The notes: generated by a model not told the origin, from the sequence alone. Shown: positions 1 through 8,433, numbered from the stretch's first letter. The stretch is DNA of 49,016 bases from Methylomicrobium sp. (GCA_018333785.1 JAGXSU010000184.1:1-49016), one strand, 5' to 3'. Program-made: numbers and translations.

Positions 1-1
1 G

Positions 2-103
2 GGCGTGGGCGAGCCGTTATCAGGTGAACCGGTGTGGGATGCTGTCGTAAAGTACCTAAAAAGCTGAAATTTCCCTGTTTTTATAGGGTTGTACAGGCTT
101 AAT
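2..103 (+). CDS. 3' end of an unidentified gene (partial)
   Basis: An open frame enters from the left edge and ends at a TAA at 101-103, giving about 33 C-terminal residues (beginning GVGEPLSGEPVWDAVVKYL). The composition, with acidic/Gly residues followed by a Lys-rich helix, looks like a genuine protein tail. The other two plus frames close at 27 and 48. There is too little sequence to name a family, and it could be a chance frame. Confidence 0.35.
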
Positions 104-134
104 AGAGAACTTTGTTTGCATTAATAGTTGCCTT

Positions 135-244
135 CATTCCGGCAGAGCCTGACCGGGGCAGTGAATGCCGGGGTCCAGAAGCCATGGATGGAGTTGGGCT
201 TTCACATCCTTGTGACCTGGATTCCGGCAATCCATGCCGGAATG
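135..244. repeat. Interspersed intergenic repeat with inverted ends
   Basis: The unit is bounded by CATTCCGGC (135-143) and its exact reverse complement GCCGGAATG (236-244). Inside are further GCCGG/CCGGC modules around 161-172 and 222-240. It lies in the gap between the left-edge gene and the convergent kinase gene. Elements of this type (ATTCCGGCAATCCATGCCGGAATGA) recur in many gammaproteobacterial genomes; that is recollection, not a search. It may fold into a long hairpin. Confidence 0.6.
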
Positions 245-322
245 ACGGCGTTGATTTACTTTCAACTACTAACGCGAATATAGCCTTATTTTATGCCATC
301 GTGACGTTATTGCCGACCAATT

Positions 323-1654
323 CTAAATTGGTAAATAGCGGTGCAGATTGATGATGAAAGTCGTACCGGCGCCGGTTTCGGTATTAAATGTCAAGGTTCC
401 ACGATGTTGCTGATGAATAATGCGGTAAGCGATATTTAGACCCTGCCCACTGCCTCTGTCCACATCTTTGGTGGTAAAGAAAGGATCAAAAACACGGCTG
501 CGAATGGTTTCCGGGATGCCGTTACCGGTATCGCCGATACGAATTTCCACCCCTTTTTCCGTTGGCGCTGTAGCCACGGTTATTTTGCCGCGGCCTCTGC
601 GGCTGTCTTCTATGGCGTGAGCTGCATTGACGATGATGTTTAAAAAGACCTGATTCAACTCCCCCGGATAACACTCAATTAACGGAATTTCCCCAAATTC
701 GGTGACAACATCGGCAAAGTACTTATAACTGCTGCGTGATACCACTAAGGTGTTTTCCAGTGCCTGATTGACGTTAATATTGGCGATGCGGCTGGGGCCG
801 ACATGAGAAAATCCTTTCATGGCCTGGACAATACGCACGATTTGCGACATTCCTTCCAGCGATTGGGCTATCGCTAGAGGCATATCTTCCAGAATGTAGG
901 ACAGATCTTCTTTTTCCTCCAGATCATGAACTTGTTCCATAAGCTCGGGTTGTTGTTGCTCGCTTAAGAGGTGCCGGTATAGCGCCAACAAGCGAGTGAT
1001 ACTGTCGAAAAAATCACCTATCGCTTTGATATTGTCCCCAACGTATTGGGCCGGGGTGTTAATTTCGTGGGCAATACCCGCAGCCAGTTGACCTACCGCA
1101 GCCAGCTTTTCTGATTGCAGCAGGTTGTTGTTCGCTTCCTGAATTTCAAGTGTTCGCTGGTTGATTTGAGCTTCCATATATTGCATCACGTTTTGTGATT
1201 GTTTTCCGAGTTGCCATTTTCTGATCATCGCATGGACAGTTTGCCTTAACGTCAGATCACTGAAGGGCTTTTGTAAAATAAGCAATTGGTCGCTTTCACC
1301 CAGTTTATCAACGATGAGTTTCCAGTTAAGATCCGGATCGGCGCTGCATAAAACCACATGCAGGTCCGGGTCGATCTGCCAAAGATGGCTGATCAGTTCC
1401 AGTCCGCTGCCATCCTCGATCCGGCTTTCAATAAAAAGCAGTTCATAGGGAGAGCCATTAGCCAGACGGCTCATGACTTTTTCTTTTGCCGTTTCGCTCT
1501 GAGTGCAACCATGGATAAGATAAGTCAGATTCTCATCGTTATCGCTAAGACTTGCGACTGGGCTTCCGTTAAACATAGCGTCCAGGTGAGTGCGTAACGA
1601 AGGGTCCGGATCTACGACCAGAATGGCTGATTTTTCTTCAGTGTCATTAAACAT
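323..1654 (-). CDS. Soluble histidine kinase with degenerate N-terminal receiver
   Basis: 443 aa with no membrane segment. Residues about 10-135 form a receiver fold that keeps the switch Ser (VVLCSAD) and Lys (LQKPF). The phospho-acceptor position is Glu76 (LLFIES) instead of Asp, and the acidic pair is split as D-P-D. A coiled coil (about 150-185) leads to a HisKA segment with phospho-His in GIAHEINTPAQYVGDN. The C-terminal HATPase has an N box (NIIVNAAHAIE), G1 (GDTGNGIP) and G2 (GSGQGLNIAYRII). It is the last gene of the minus-strand signalling cassette, 23 bp after the HD-GYP gene. Its HisKA is clearly paralogous to that of the PAS kinase at 5967-7409. I infer a cytoplasmic kinase whose receiver is locked or phosphate-independent and which may feed the REC proteins upstream. 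Confidence 0.88.
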   Translation of the reverse strand: MFNDTEEKSAILVVDPDPSLRTHLDAMFNGSPVASLSDNDENLTYLIHGCTQSETAKEKVMSRLANGSPYELLFIESRIEDGSGLELISHLWQIDPDLHVVLCSADPDLNWKLIVDKLGESDQLLILQKPFSDLTLRQTVHAMIRKWQLGKQSQNVMQYMEAQINQRTLEIQEANNNLLQSEKLAAVGQLAAGIAHEINTPAQYVGDNIKAIGDFFDSITRLLALYRHLLSEQQQPELMEQVHDLEEKEDLSYILEDMPLAIAQSLEGMSQIVRIVQAMKGFSHVGPSRIANINVNQALENTLVVSRSSYKYFADVVTEFGEIPLIECYPGELNQVFLNIIVNAAHAIEDSRRGRGKITVATAPTEKGVEIRIGDTGNGIPETIRSRVFDPFFTTKDVDRGSGQGLNIAYRIIHQQHRGTLTFNTETGAGTTFIINLHRYLPI

Positions 1655-1677
1655 GCTTAGGGATTGTTATTTTTGAT

Positions 1678-3285
1678 TTAAATAAGGTCGGCGTATTTTT
1701 CAGCAATTTTATAAAACTCGGCTTCATTCGTTAAAAATGCCGAAACAATATCAGGATCGAAATGATTGCCCCGGCCTTCTGCAATAATACTGTTGGCTTT
1801 TTCTCGTGGATAAGCGGGCTTGTAGACACGCCGACATGTCAGCGCATCATAAACATCGATTAATGCCAGTATTCGTGCTGGTAGTGGTATGGCTTCACCT
1901 TTAAGTCCAAGCGGATAGCCGCTGCCGTTCCATTTTTCATGGTGACTGTAGGCGACATCCATGCCGCATTTGATGAAGTTTTGAGTGGGATAATTTTCGT
2001 AAACAGCGCGCAGGGTATCGCCACCGATTGCGGCATGGGTTTTCATGATTTCAAATTCTTCTTCGGTCAGACGGCCCGGCTTTTTCAAAATGGCATCAGA
2101 AATACCCACCTTCCCGATATCATGCAGCGGTGTGGATCGCACCAGATCTTTGGTAAATTCTTCAGTAACAATGTCACGGTATTTATCCGTTTCGGCTAAG
2201 AACCTGCAAATCAACTCACTGTATTTTTTCAGTCGCAAGAGGTGAGCACCGGTTTCCGGATCCCGGTATTCCGATAGTTTGGCCAGCGCGGTGATAATGG
2301 CGTCTTGAGCTTCGTCACTGGCTTCTCTGTGCCAGTGGCTTTGGAGAGCCGTGGCGGTAACATCCGTCATGCCGACCAAGGCTTCTAAGCTATCGTCAGG
2401 CAGGCCAGGATAATCGCCTGCGAGATTCAGCAGACCCAGAATGCCTTGATTGCCTTGTAACGGAACGGACATAAACGGCTTTCCGTTAAATACCGATTGA
2501 TCGAAAGAGGTGGCTGTTTTTGACGCGTCGTTGTCTTGCCGCCAGATTTTTTTTTGACTGAGCGTGCTGGCGATCAATCCGGCCGGACAGTTTTTACTGT
2601 CAAATTCCGGCAGCGAAGCGTTGGCGGGATAATGACAGGTAAACTGTCCGTTTTGTTGAGGACTTAGCCATAAACAGAGGGACTGTATGGATGTCAATTC
2701 AATGACAGACCGGATAAACGCATCGATAACCGCTGATGAATAGGTCATCTGCGCCATGCTGGCGGCATAACGGTATTGCAATTGCAGGGCTCTGGTTTTT
2801 TTATCGACCAGCACTTCAAGTTGATCATTCATTTGGTTAAGCCGCTGATTGGCTTCCTGCAATTGTGTTTGCAGTAGCTGTTCGGCTTTTTTCAACCGGT
2901 ATTGCTCCAAACCATCGGTCAAGGTTTCCAGTAGAATTTCCCTGGGGCAGGGTTTGTTGAGAAAACGGGAGATATGCGCGTTGTGCAAGGCACTGACAGC
3001 AACATCCAGTTCGGCTCTGCCGGTGAGCATGATCAGTATTGTCTGCGGGTCATGTTGATAAACGGTCTTAAGAAAAGAAATCCCGTCCATGCCCGGCATG
3101 TTGTAATCCGATACGATGACAGCGAAGGGTCCTTGTTCTGCAGTCAAGGCCAATGCCGCCTCGCCGCCTACGGCTATGCTCACGTCAAACTCACGCCTGA
3201 GTTGGCGTTTCATTCCCTCCAGCAACAGCATTTCATCATCAACAAATAGAATTTTTTGGCTGATGTCAGTAGTTGATTCGCTCAT
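1678..3285 (-). CDS. REC-GAF-HD-GYP response regulator, c-di-GMP phosphodiesterase
   Basis: 535 aa. The N-terminal receiver (about 10-130) has acidic pair FVDDE, acceptor Asp in VSDYNMPGMDG and Lys in NKPC. A coiled coil (about 130-165) leads to a GAF-like domain (about 170-320), then a complete HD-GYP domain (about 330-535) with the HDIGK metal motif, downstream HH (AYSHHEKWNGSGYP) and the GYP signature followed by LPARILALIDVYDAL. HD-GYP enzymes hydrolyse c-di-GMP to pGpG or GMP, and all metal ligands I can recognise are intact, so an active enzyme is likely. Its start overlaps the stop of the upstream REC-PP2C gene by 4 nt, implying translational coupling. The receiver resembles that of the PP2C neighbour closely (both GPFAVIV..DYNMPG and MLTG..LDVA), so the two may share a kinase. 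Confidence 0.93.
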   Translation of the reverse strand: MSESTTDISQKILFVDDEMLLLEGMKRQLRREFDVSIAVGGEAALALTAEQGPFAVIVSDYNMPGMDGISFLKTVYQHDPQTILIMLTGRAELDVAVSALHNAHISRFLNKPCPREILLETLTDGLEQYRLKKAEQLLQTQLQEANQRLNQMNDQLEVLVDKKTRALQLQYRYAASMAQMTYSSAVIDAFIRSVIELTSIQSLCLWLSPQQNGQFTCHYPANASLPEFDSKNCPAGLIASTLSQKKIWRQDNDASKTATSFDQSVFNGKPFMSVPLQGNQGILGLLNLAGDYPGLPDDSLEALVGMTDVTATALQSHWHREASDEAQDAIITALAKLSEYRDPETGAHLLRLKKYSELICRFLAETDKYRDIVTEEFTKDLVRSTPLHDIGKVGISDAILKKPGRLTEEEFEIMKTHAAIGGDTLRAVYENYPTQNFIKCGMDVAYSHHEKWNGSGYPLGLKGEAIPLPARILALIDVYDALTCRRVYKPAYPREKANSIIAEGRGNHFDPDIVSAFLTNEAEFYKIAEKYADLI

Positions 3286-4508
3286 ATTTGAGCCAAGGCT
3301 TGAGAGATTCGGGCAAAGTTCATTTCCATCATTGAAATGTCATCGGCTTGAGGCTGGTCTTGTTGATGAGCTTGTAATGCTGACATCACAAAGTCTACCC
3401 GTTTCCATCCTGATGGGGTGTTGCGCAGAGCAGTCTGAAGGCGCTCTTCACCGAATTCGGTCTGGTTTTGATCCATTTGTTCGGTAACACCATCACTGTA
3501 AACGAACAATGAGTTTGCGCAGCTTAATGGGTAAGTACGGGTACTCCGGCTGAAATCCTGTTCAGCCAGCACTCCCAGGGGAAGATTATTTGAATTCAGT
3601 GTTTCCACAATGTTTCCCTCCGCATCAAGCAGAAAGGCATTGGGCATCCCGCCTTGCCAAAGGGTGAGGCTGTCGTTGTTTTTGTCCAGTCTGGCCAGAA
3701 CGGCGGAACAAAATAGGCCGGTTGGCAGCTTGCTGCACATTTTGCCGTTAATATTCTGAGCCAGTTGCTCAATGCTGATGAGGTTATTGTTCAGGTCGTC
3801 AAATACATTGCTAATCAATGAAACCACTAATGCGGATTGAAGGCCATGCCCGGTGATGTCGCCTACCATCAGATAAAATAATTGACGATCTTTGCTGAAG
3901 TGGCTCAGCAAAAAGTCGCCGCCTACTATTTCCTTGGGCGCAGAAAAATAATCCAGTCCATCGGGCTCATTTTCATCGAAGAGTACGATGTTGCCGTATA
4001 CGGACTTGGCCATTTCCAATTCGTATTCCAGCATATATTTTTGCCGGGTTAATTCATCGTTCATGGCGGCCAATTGCAGATTTTGTTGCTCTATTTCCCG
4101 GGTCAGCCTTTGTTTATCCTGGATCAAATGGAATTGATCCAACGCGTCATTAATCACTTTGCGCAGCAGATCCATAGAACAAGGCTTGGGCAGGTAACGA
4201 AAGACATTGGTTTCATTGATGGCGTTAATCGCTACATCCAGCTGGATATTGCCGGTTAGCATGATTTGGACCGTATCCGGTGAAAGCATGAAGGCCTTTC
4301 CCAGCAATTCAATCCCATTAACCCCCGGCATATTGTAATCGACAACAATTACCGCGAAAGGACCGTTTTCTTGCAGTAAGGTTAGTGCCTGCTGACTGCC
4401 GTTAGCCGTTGAAATATTGAACTGTCGACCGAGGGCGCGGCGAAACATATGCAGAATATTCTCCTCATCATCTATGCAGAGGATTTTGTCAGTTTGTATA
4501 GTCGTCAT
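3282..4508 (-). CDS. REC-PP2C (SpoIIE/RsbU-type) response regulator phosphatase
   Basis: 408 aa. I chose the ATG at 4508 because AAGGAG lies 9 nt upstream of it; an upstream in-frame ATG at 4526 has no ribosome site. The receiver (about 8-125) has acceptor Asp in VVDYNMPGVNG and Lys in PKPC. A coiled-coil linker (about 125-175) leads to a PP2C/SpoIIE domain with metal-binding GGDF, GDITGHG, YSDGVTE and ADDIS motifs, all intact. Such proteins dephosphorylate Ser/Thr on STAS anti-anti-sigma proteins. Two STAS genes lie in the divergent chemotaxis operon (17996-18502 and 22437-22742), so one of them is a plausible substrate by inference. It overlaps the HD-GYP gene by 4 nt. Confidence 0.9.
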   Translation of the reverse strand: MTTIQTDKILCIDDEENILHMFRRALGRQFNISTANGSQQALTLLQENGPFAVIVVDYNMPGVNGIELLGKAFMLSPDTVQIMLTGNIQLDVAINAINETNVFRYLPKPCSMDLLRKVINDALDQFHLIQDKQRLTREIEQQNLQLAAMNDELTRQKYMLEYELEMAKSVYGNIVLFDENEPDGLDYFSAPKEIVGGDFLLSHFSKDRQLFYLMVGDITGHGLQSALVVSLISNVFDDLNNNLISIEQLAQNINGKMCSKLPTGLFCSAVLARLDKNNDSLTLWQGGMPNAFLLDAEGNIVETLNSNNLPLGVLAEQDFSRSTRTYPLSCANSLFVYSDGVTEQMDQNQTEFGEERLQTALRNTPSGWKRVDFVMSALQAHQQDQPQADDISMMEMNFARISQALAQI

Positions 4509-4544
4509 CTTGAGAAACTCCTTCATAGATTCGATGGTTTAATG

Positions 4545-4735
4545 GGTTTGTCCTAACCGTACATGAAAGTCCTGCATTCGCCCCGTCAAATGAAAGTACC
4601 AGGTGTTAAGGAGCGCGCGGTCACTCGCCCGACAGGACGCCGTGAATACGTCCATGTAGGCTAGGCAGTATCCCGGCAAATGAAAGGCCGTTGTAAAGCG
4701 GATGAGGCGCCTGTCGTGCATTCCTATGGCGATCA
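4545..4735. repeat. Probable repeat-derived spacer inside the signalling operon
   Basis: This is a non-coding stretch of about 190 bp between two REC genes, although the other junctions of the cassette overlap or are 4-23 bp apart. It is GC-richer than its flanks, contains the direct pair CAAATGAAAG (one in each half), and a core (GACAGGACGCCGTGAATACG) that resembles interspersed repeats of methanotroph genomes from memory. A 67-codon minus frame crosses it but has no recognisable domain. The repeat assignment rests on context and resemblance only. Confidence 0.4.
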
Positions 4736-4738
4736 GCA

Positions 4739-5962
4739 TCACTTATCTGCATAGTGGGCCAGAACTTTTTTGGCCAGTGACTGCCAATGAGATAGCCGTT
4801 CCAGTTTGTTGATACGTTCTAAATAGCGCAAGTCCAGATCGATTTCGAAAAGGCGATCACAGCCAACCATGACGGAGGGCTTGAGCAAGCAACTGGCGGT
4901 ATGGACCGCAGTCAAAGCATTGACACCATCGTAATCGCTGTCATTGGGGGTTTTTTGCAGCAAAATGGCTTCTATGACGCGCGGTGGAATCTTCCATAAG
5001 CTCAGTACATAAGCGGCTGCTTCGCAGCGATTAAAGCCGAATATGCTCGTTTCCAGTTCGCTGACCGGTATTTGGGTGTTTTTTGTCTGTTCTATCAGGG
5101 CGTTGAGCTTATCGCCATCACGAGACAGAAATATCAGCAGCCCCAGATTATGTAAAAGACCGCCCAGATACGCCTGATCAGGGCGGTCCTCCAGCTGTTG
5201 TTCAGACAGAGCAATCAGCTTTGAAAGGTCCGACACCCTGGCCGCATCCTGCCAGATATATTCCATGTACCGCTCCATTTGTGGGTTGTTGACCGGAAAC
5301 GCGCTTTTGACATGGGCAGACAAAACAAGGCTATTGAGTTTTTTGACGCCAATCAGGTTGATTGCTTCTGTAAGGCTTGAAATTTTGTGGTTTAAACCAA
5401 AATACGGCGAGTTAACCAGTTGCAGTAATTTGGCCGATAACACCATGTCTCGGGCAAATATTTCGGCAATATCCCGGCTGGTCGTATTTTCTTTGGTGAT
5501 GATGGCGTTAAGTTCGTTATAGATTTTCGGCAAGCTGGGCAACTGGTTAATGTCCCCGATACCGGAAATGATTTTTGGATTGGTGACACAGGCCTGGATT
5601 TTAAACACTTGGGCGATCACTTCCCTCAGCATTTCGGCACTGCAGGGTTTGCTGACATACTGATGTGCGACCTCAAGACCGGCCTTCAAGGTTTCGTCAT
5701 CGGCATAACCGCTCAGAATCATGCGTACAGTGGCCGGATACAACTCGCTGACTTGCTTTAGAAGCTGGTCGCCGCGAATATCGGGCATCTGCATGTCGCT
5801 GACGATCAGATCCATCGGTTGTTTAGCCAGCAATTCCAAAGCCTGTGGGCCATTGTTTGCAAAAAATAATTGCCATTGCTCGCGGTAGGGACGCAGTTGG
5901 CGTTGAATTCCGCTGAGTATATTTTCATTATCGTCGACAAACAGGATGTTTTTTTTGTTCAT
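4739..5962 (-). CDS. REC-HDOD response regulator
   Basis: 407 aa, taken from the ATG at 5962 (MNKKNILFVDD), where the receiver fold begins. An in-frame extension to 6082 would overlap the upstream kinase by over 100 bp and adds no conserved sequence. The receiver (about 1-120) has acidic pair VDD, acceptor Asp in VSDMQMPDIRG and Lys in SKPC. An HDOD domain follows (about 135-330) with GDINQLPSLP, DMVLSAKLLQLVNSPYFG and LTEAINLIGVKKL. HDOD is an HD-like fold lacking the catalytic metal site and works as a signalling or protein-interaction module, in several species linked to motility or stress. Only 4 nt separate it from the PAS kinase stop, so the two are co-transcribed and the kinase is a probable partner. 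Confidence 0.9.
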   Translation of the reverse strand: MNKKNILFVDDNENILSGIQRQLRPYREQWQLFFANNGPQALELLAKQPMDLIVSDMQMPDIRGDQLLKQVSELYPATVRMILSGYADDETLKAGLEVAHQYVSKPCSAEMLREVIAQVFKIQACVTNPKIISGIGDINQLPSLPKIYNELNAIITKENTTSRDIAEIFARDMVLSAKLLQLVNSPYFGLNHKISSLTEAINLIGVKKLNSLVLSAHVKSAFPVNNPQMERYMEYIWQDAARVSDLSKLIALSEQQLEDRPDQAYLGGLLHNLGLLIFLSRDGDKLNALIEQTKNTQIPVSELETSIFGFNRCEAAAYVLSLWKIPPRVIEAILLQKTPNDSDYDGVNALTAVHTASCLLKPSVMVGCDRLFEIDLDLRYLERINKLERLSHWQSLAKKVLAHYADK

Positions 5963-5966
5963 GCCC

Positions 5967-7409
5967 TTATGCCTGCTCTTCGACGTTAATGGGTAAGTGA
6001 ATATGAAAGGTCGTTCCCTCATTCGGCCGGGACTCAAAAAACAGTTTGCCACGGTGTTTCTCCACGACAATATTATGAGCAAGACTCAGGCCTTGGCCGG
6101 TCCCTTTGCCGACTGGCTTGGTCGTAAAAAACAGGTTAAAAACTTTTTCCTGAATGTCTTCCGGAATGCCGATGCCGTTATCGGCAATGCTAATTTCCAC
6201 CTCATTGCTATTGAGTTTGCGTGTGCCGATGCGAATCAGGCCTGTGCCTGAGGGTTTGGCCTCAATGGCATGAACCGCGTTGATGATCAGGTTCAGAATG
6301 ACTTGATTCAGCTCTCCAGGATAGCAGTCGATCAATCCGATATCGGTGTCAAAGTCCGTTTTAATTTCGGCAATGTATTTATAACTGTTACGGCTTAGGG
6401 TTAACGCGCTGTTGAGGGTTTCGTGCAGATTGACGGTTTGCTTAAGTCGACTGGTTTCGATGCGAGAAAAGGTATTCATCGCTTCGACAATTTCTGAGAC
6501 GCGCGCTACGCCTTCCAGGGCCTCTTTAAGGGCTTTGGGGCTGTCCGCCATGATGAACGGGATGTCATGGTCATTGAGTAAGGCATTCAACTTGAGTTTA
6601 AACGTGTCATCGGCTATCTCATGAAGCTGATTTTGAAACACAATGAGGTCATTAAAGTTGCATGACAAGGCCGACAGGTTATCCCCAATATATTGCATGG
6701 GCGTATTGATTTCATGAGCCACGCCGGAGGCCAGTTGACCAATCGCTTCAAGTTTTTGGGCCTGGATGAGCTGATTCTGAAGGCTTTTGGTTTCACTGAT
6801 GTCATCGATCACCCCCGAAAAGAACAAGTCACCATCAACATTCATAGGATTGACTCTTAACAAAGCCGGAAAAATTTCCCCGTTTTTACGCTGTGCATTT
6901 ACTTCGTTTCGTTTGCCGATGAATTTTTCTTGCTGGGTATCGAGGTAGCGTCGAAGGTATTCATCGTGATGTATCGCAATGTCCATCGGCATCAGTCGGT
7001 TGACGTTGGTGCCGATGATTTCCGTCAAACGGTAACCGAAAATTTGCTCGGCGGCCCGGTTGAAACTCAATATAGCGCCGGATTTATCGATGGTGATAAT
7101 TGCACTGGCGGCTGTTTCAAGAATGGTGTTGAGTTGAAGTGTGCGCTGCTCCAGGCTGCTCATCTTGTCTTTGAGCAACAGGCTGGTTTTGCCGATAAAG
7201 CTTCCAAAAAAAGCCAATACCAAAGGGGCTGTCCAAATGATTAACAAGTCATAGTGTTGTTCATGGAGAAAGAAGATGTTGTCCCATGACAGCGGTTTGC
7301 TGTCGTGCCACAGCATGAAAAGGACCGTACTGACAGGGAAAAGCAGACCAAAGAATGCAGCTGTCAGCGTCGGTAAGCAAAACGGATAACGCAGCAAAAA
7401 ATTGACCAT
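5967..7409 (-). CDS. Membrane-anchored PAS sensor histidine kinase
   Basis: 480 aa. Two N-terminal hydrophobic segments (about 10-33 and 52-72) flank a short loop, so it is an inner-membrane protein with little periplasmic sensor. A coiled coil leads to a PAS domain (about 90-210: AASAIITIDKSGAILSFNRA, and FGYRLTEIIG). HisKA carries phospho-His in GVAHEINTPMQYIGDN. The HATPase has an N box (NLIINAVHAIE), G1 (ADNGIGIP) and G2 (GTGQGLSLAHNIV). It is the first gene of the minus cassette and is transcribed divergently from cheY. The PAS domain probably senses a small molecule or redox cofactor, but the ligand cannot be read from sequence. Confidence 0.92.
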   Translation of the reverse strand: MVNFLLRYPFCLPTLTAAFFGLLFPVSTVLFMLWHDSKPLSWDNIFFLHEQHYDLLIIWTAPLVLAFFGSFIGKTSLLLKDKMSSLEQRTLQLNTILETAASAIITIDKSGAILSFNRAAEQIFGYRLTEIIGTNVNRLMPMDIAIHHDEYLRRYLDTQQEKFIGKRNEVNAQRKNGEIFPALLRVNPMNVDGDLFFSGVIDDISETKSLQNQLIQAQKLEAIGQLASGVAHEINTPMQYIGDNLSALSCNFNDLIVFQNQLHEIADDTFKLKLNALLNDHDIPFIMADSPKALKEALEGVARVSEIVEAMNTFSRIETSRLKQTVNLHETLNSALTLSRNSYKYIAEIKTDFDTDIGLIDCYPGELNQVILNLIINAVHAIEAKPSGTGLIRIGTRKLNSNEVEISIADNGIGIPEDIQEKVFNLFFTTKPVGKGTGQGLSLAHNIVVEKHRGKLFFESRPNEGTTFHIHLPINVEEQA

Positions 7410-7678
7410 GACTGAGCTTGAAACGTGAAAAAACTTTTACAAGCTTAGTCTTTTTTATGAAAAGTGATTTACACAGCGCTGAGAGATTGAATTTTTGTGT
7501 TTGGGTTATCAGTTTGTGGCTGTGGATTGGCGTATTCGCATTTGCTGTATTAATGTTTAGCTGTTTTTTGATTTAAGCGGTTTTTAACCCGATAGCTTTG
7601 AAAGCCTAAAGAGTCAAGCTTGGTTAAGAGCAATTTTAGACTTGTTAAAATTAGGTTTGGGTTTCCTGGTTTTTATAA

Positions 7679-7740
7679 AGATCCTAACTATACTCGTCAC
7701 ATCAATTTATATTCTGACTATTACTGATTGTTTAGGATCT
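7679..7740. repeat. Widely spaced 9-bp inverted repeat in the che promoter region
   Basis: AGATCCTAA (7679-7687) and its exact reverse complement TTAGGATCT (7732-7740) are separated by 44 bp, with centres 53 bp apart, or about five helical turns. This could be a two-site operator allowing DNA looping, or the base of a long hairpin. The first arm touches the TATACT -10 candidate. Function is inference only. Confidence 0.4.
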
Positions 7741-7871
7741 GCAGTTCAGTCAAACAAGAAATCTGATCTAAAATTCAAGTTTTAATGAGTTAGAAAAACC
7801 TTATATACGGGCGTGATGGGTATAAAAAATTGAAATTATTCTGCGTAGTTTGGATTGCCTGCTTTTCGCAA

Positions 7872-7929
7872 CCCAACAAATAACGCCATGGCCTTGAAAT
7901 GTTGGGCTGGCTATCGCCAACCGCAACCT
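7872..7929. repeat. Dispersed intergenic hairpin repeat, copy 1
   Basis: CCCAACA (7872-7878) pairs with TGTTGGG (7900-7906), followed by GGCTATCGCC-type sequence. The stretch 7904-7929 matches 45878-45903 at 25 of 26 positions. It resembles the common family of short repeats reading like GTTGGGTTGCG...CAACCC in proteobacterial intergenic regions. Confidence 0.6.
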
Positions 7930-8055
7930 ATGCGTTGTATCAACATTATTTTCTTGCGCACTGAATAGTTACGAATTAATTAGGGCTCACGCTGAGTTAA
8001 TTAAACCGCTGATTCTATTTTCTAACTTTAATTTTTTACTTTTTTGGAGCAAATG

Positions 8056-8418
8056 ATGGCAAGTATTTTAGCAGTGGATGACTCCGCCTCGATGAGGCAA
8101 ATGGTTTCTTTCACATTGAAGGGCGCTGGTTATGATGTTGTTGAAGCGGTAGATGGAAGTGACGCTTTAAACAAGGCAAAAGCCAGAAAATTCGATTGCG
8201 TGGTGACCGATGTCAATATGCCTAATAAGGATGGAATTACGCTGATCAGGGATTTACGGGCACTGCCAAATTACAAGTTTGTACCTATGTTATTACTGAC
8301 TACCGAGTCTGGAATGGACAAAAAACAACAAGGTAAAGAGGCCGGGGCGACGGGTTGGATAGTCAAACCATTCAATCCGGATCAGTTGTTAAAGACCATT
8401 AGCAAGGTTCTTGGCTAA
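8056..8418 (+). CDS. cheY: Single-domain response regulator CheY
   Basis: 120 aa from the ATG at 8056 (MASILAVDDSAS). GGAG at 8046-8049 is 6 nt upstream; the adjacent ATG at 8053 and a TTG at 8044 are too close to it or overlap it. The whole protein is one receiver: acidic pair VDDS, acceptor Asp in VTDVNMPNKDG, switch Thr in LLLTTES and Lys in VKPF. There is no output domain, as expected for CheY that diffuses to the flagellar motor or acts as a phosphate sink. It opens the chemosensory operon and is followed by cheA after 15 bp. No CheZ gene is visible in the window. Confidence 0.93.
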   Translation: MASILAVDDSASMRQMVSFTLKGAGYDVVEAVDGSDALNKAKARKFDCVVTDVNMPNKDGITLIRDLRALPNYKFVPMLLLTTESGMDKKQQGKEAGATGWIVKPFNPDQLLKTISKVLG

Positions 8419-8433
8419 AAAAAGGATCTCTTA

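Larger units (their letters stand above)
7410..8055. other. Divergent intergenic region between signalling cassette and che operon
   Basis: About 645 bp of AT-rich sequence carrying the promoters for both flanking operons. A weak sigma70-like pair for the che operon is CTGGTT (7666-7671) and TATACT (7689-7694) with a 17-bp spacer. The 9-bp inverted repeat at 7679-7740 overlaps it. A repeat-type hairpin region sits at 7872-7929. No open frame with coding character was seen. Promoter calls are weak pattern matches. Confidence 0.4.

Noticed and set aside
112-351. 79-codon plus-strand frame near the left edge
   Set aside because: It runs through the inverted-repeat element and into the 3' end of the convergent kinase gene; no coding character.
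4539-4742. 67-codon minus-strand open frame between two REC genes
   Set aside because: No recognisable domain, lies in repeat-like sequence, and has no ribosome site; judged a chance frame.
7572-7595. Possible sigma28 (FliA) promoter TTTAAG...CCGATAG before the che operon
   Set aside because: The -10 resembles CCGATA, but the -35 match is poor and the spacing is about 4 bp too short.
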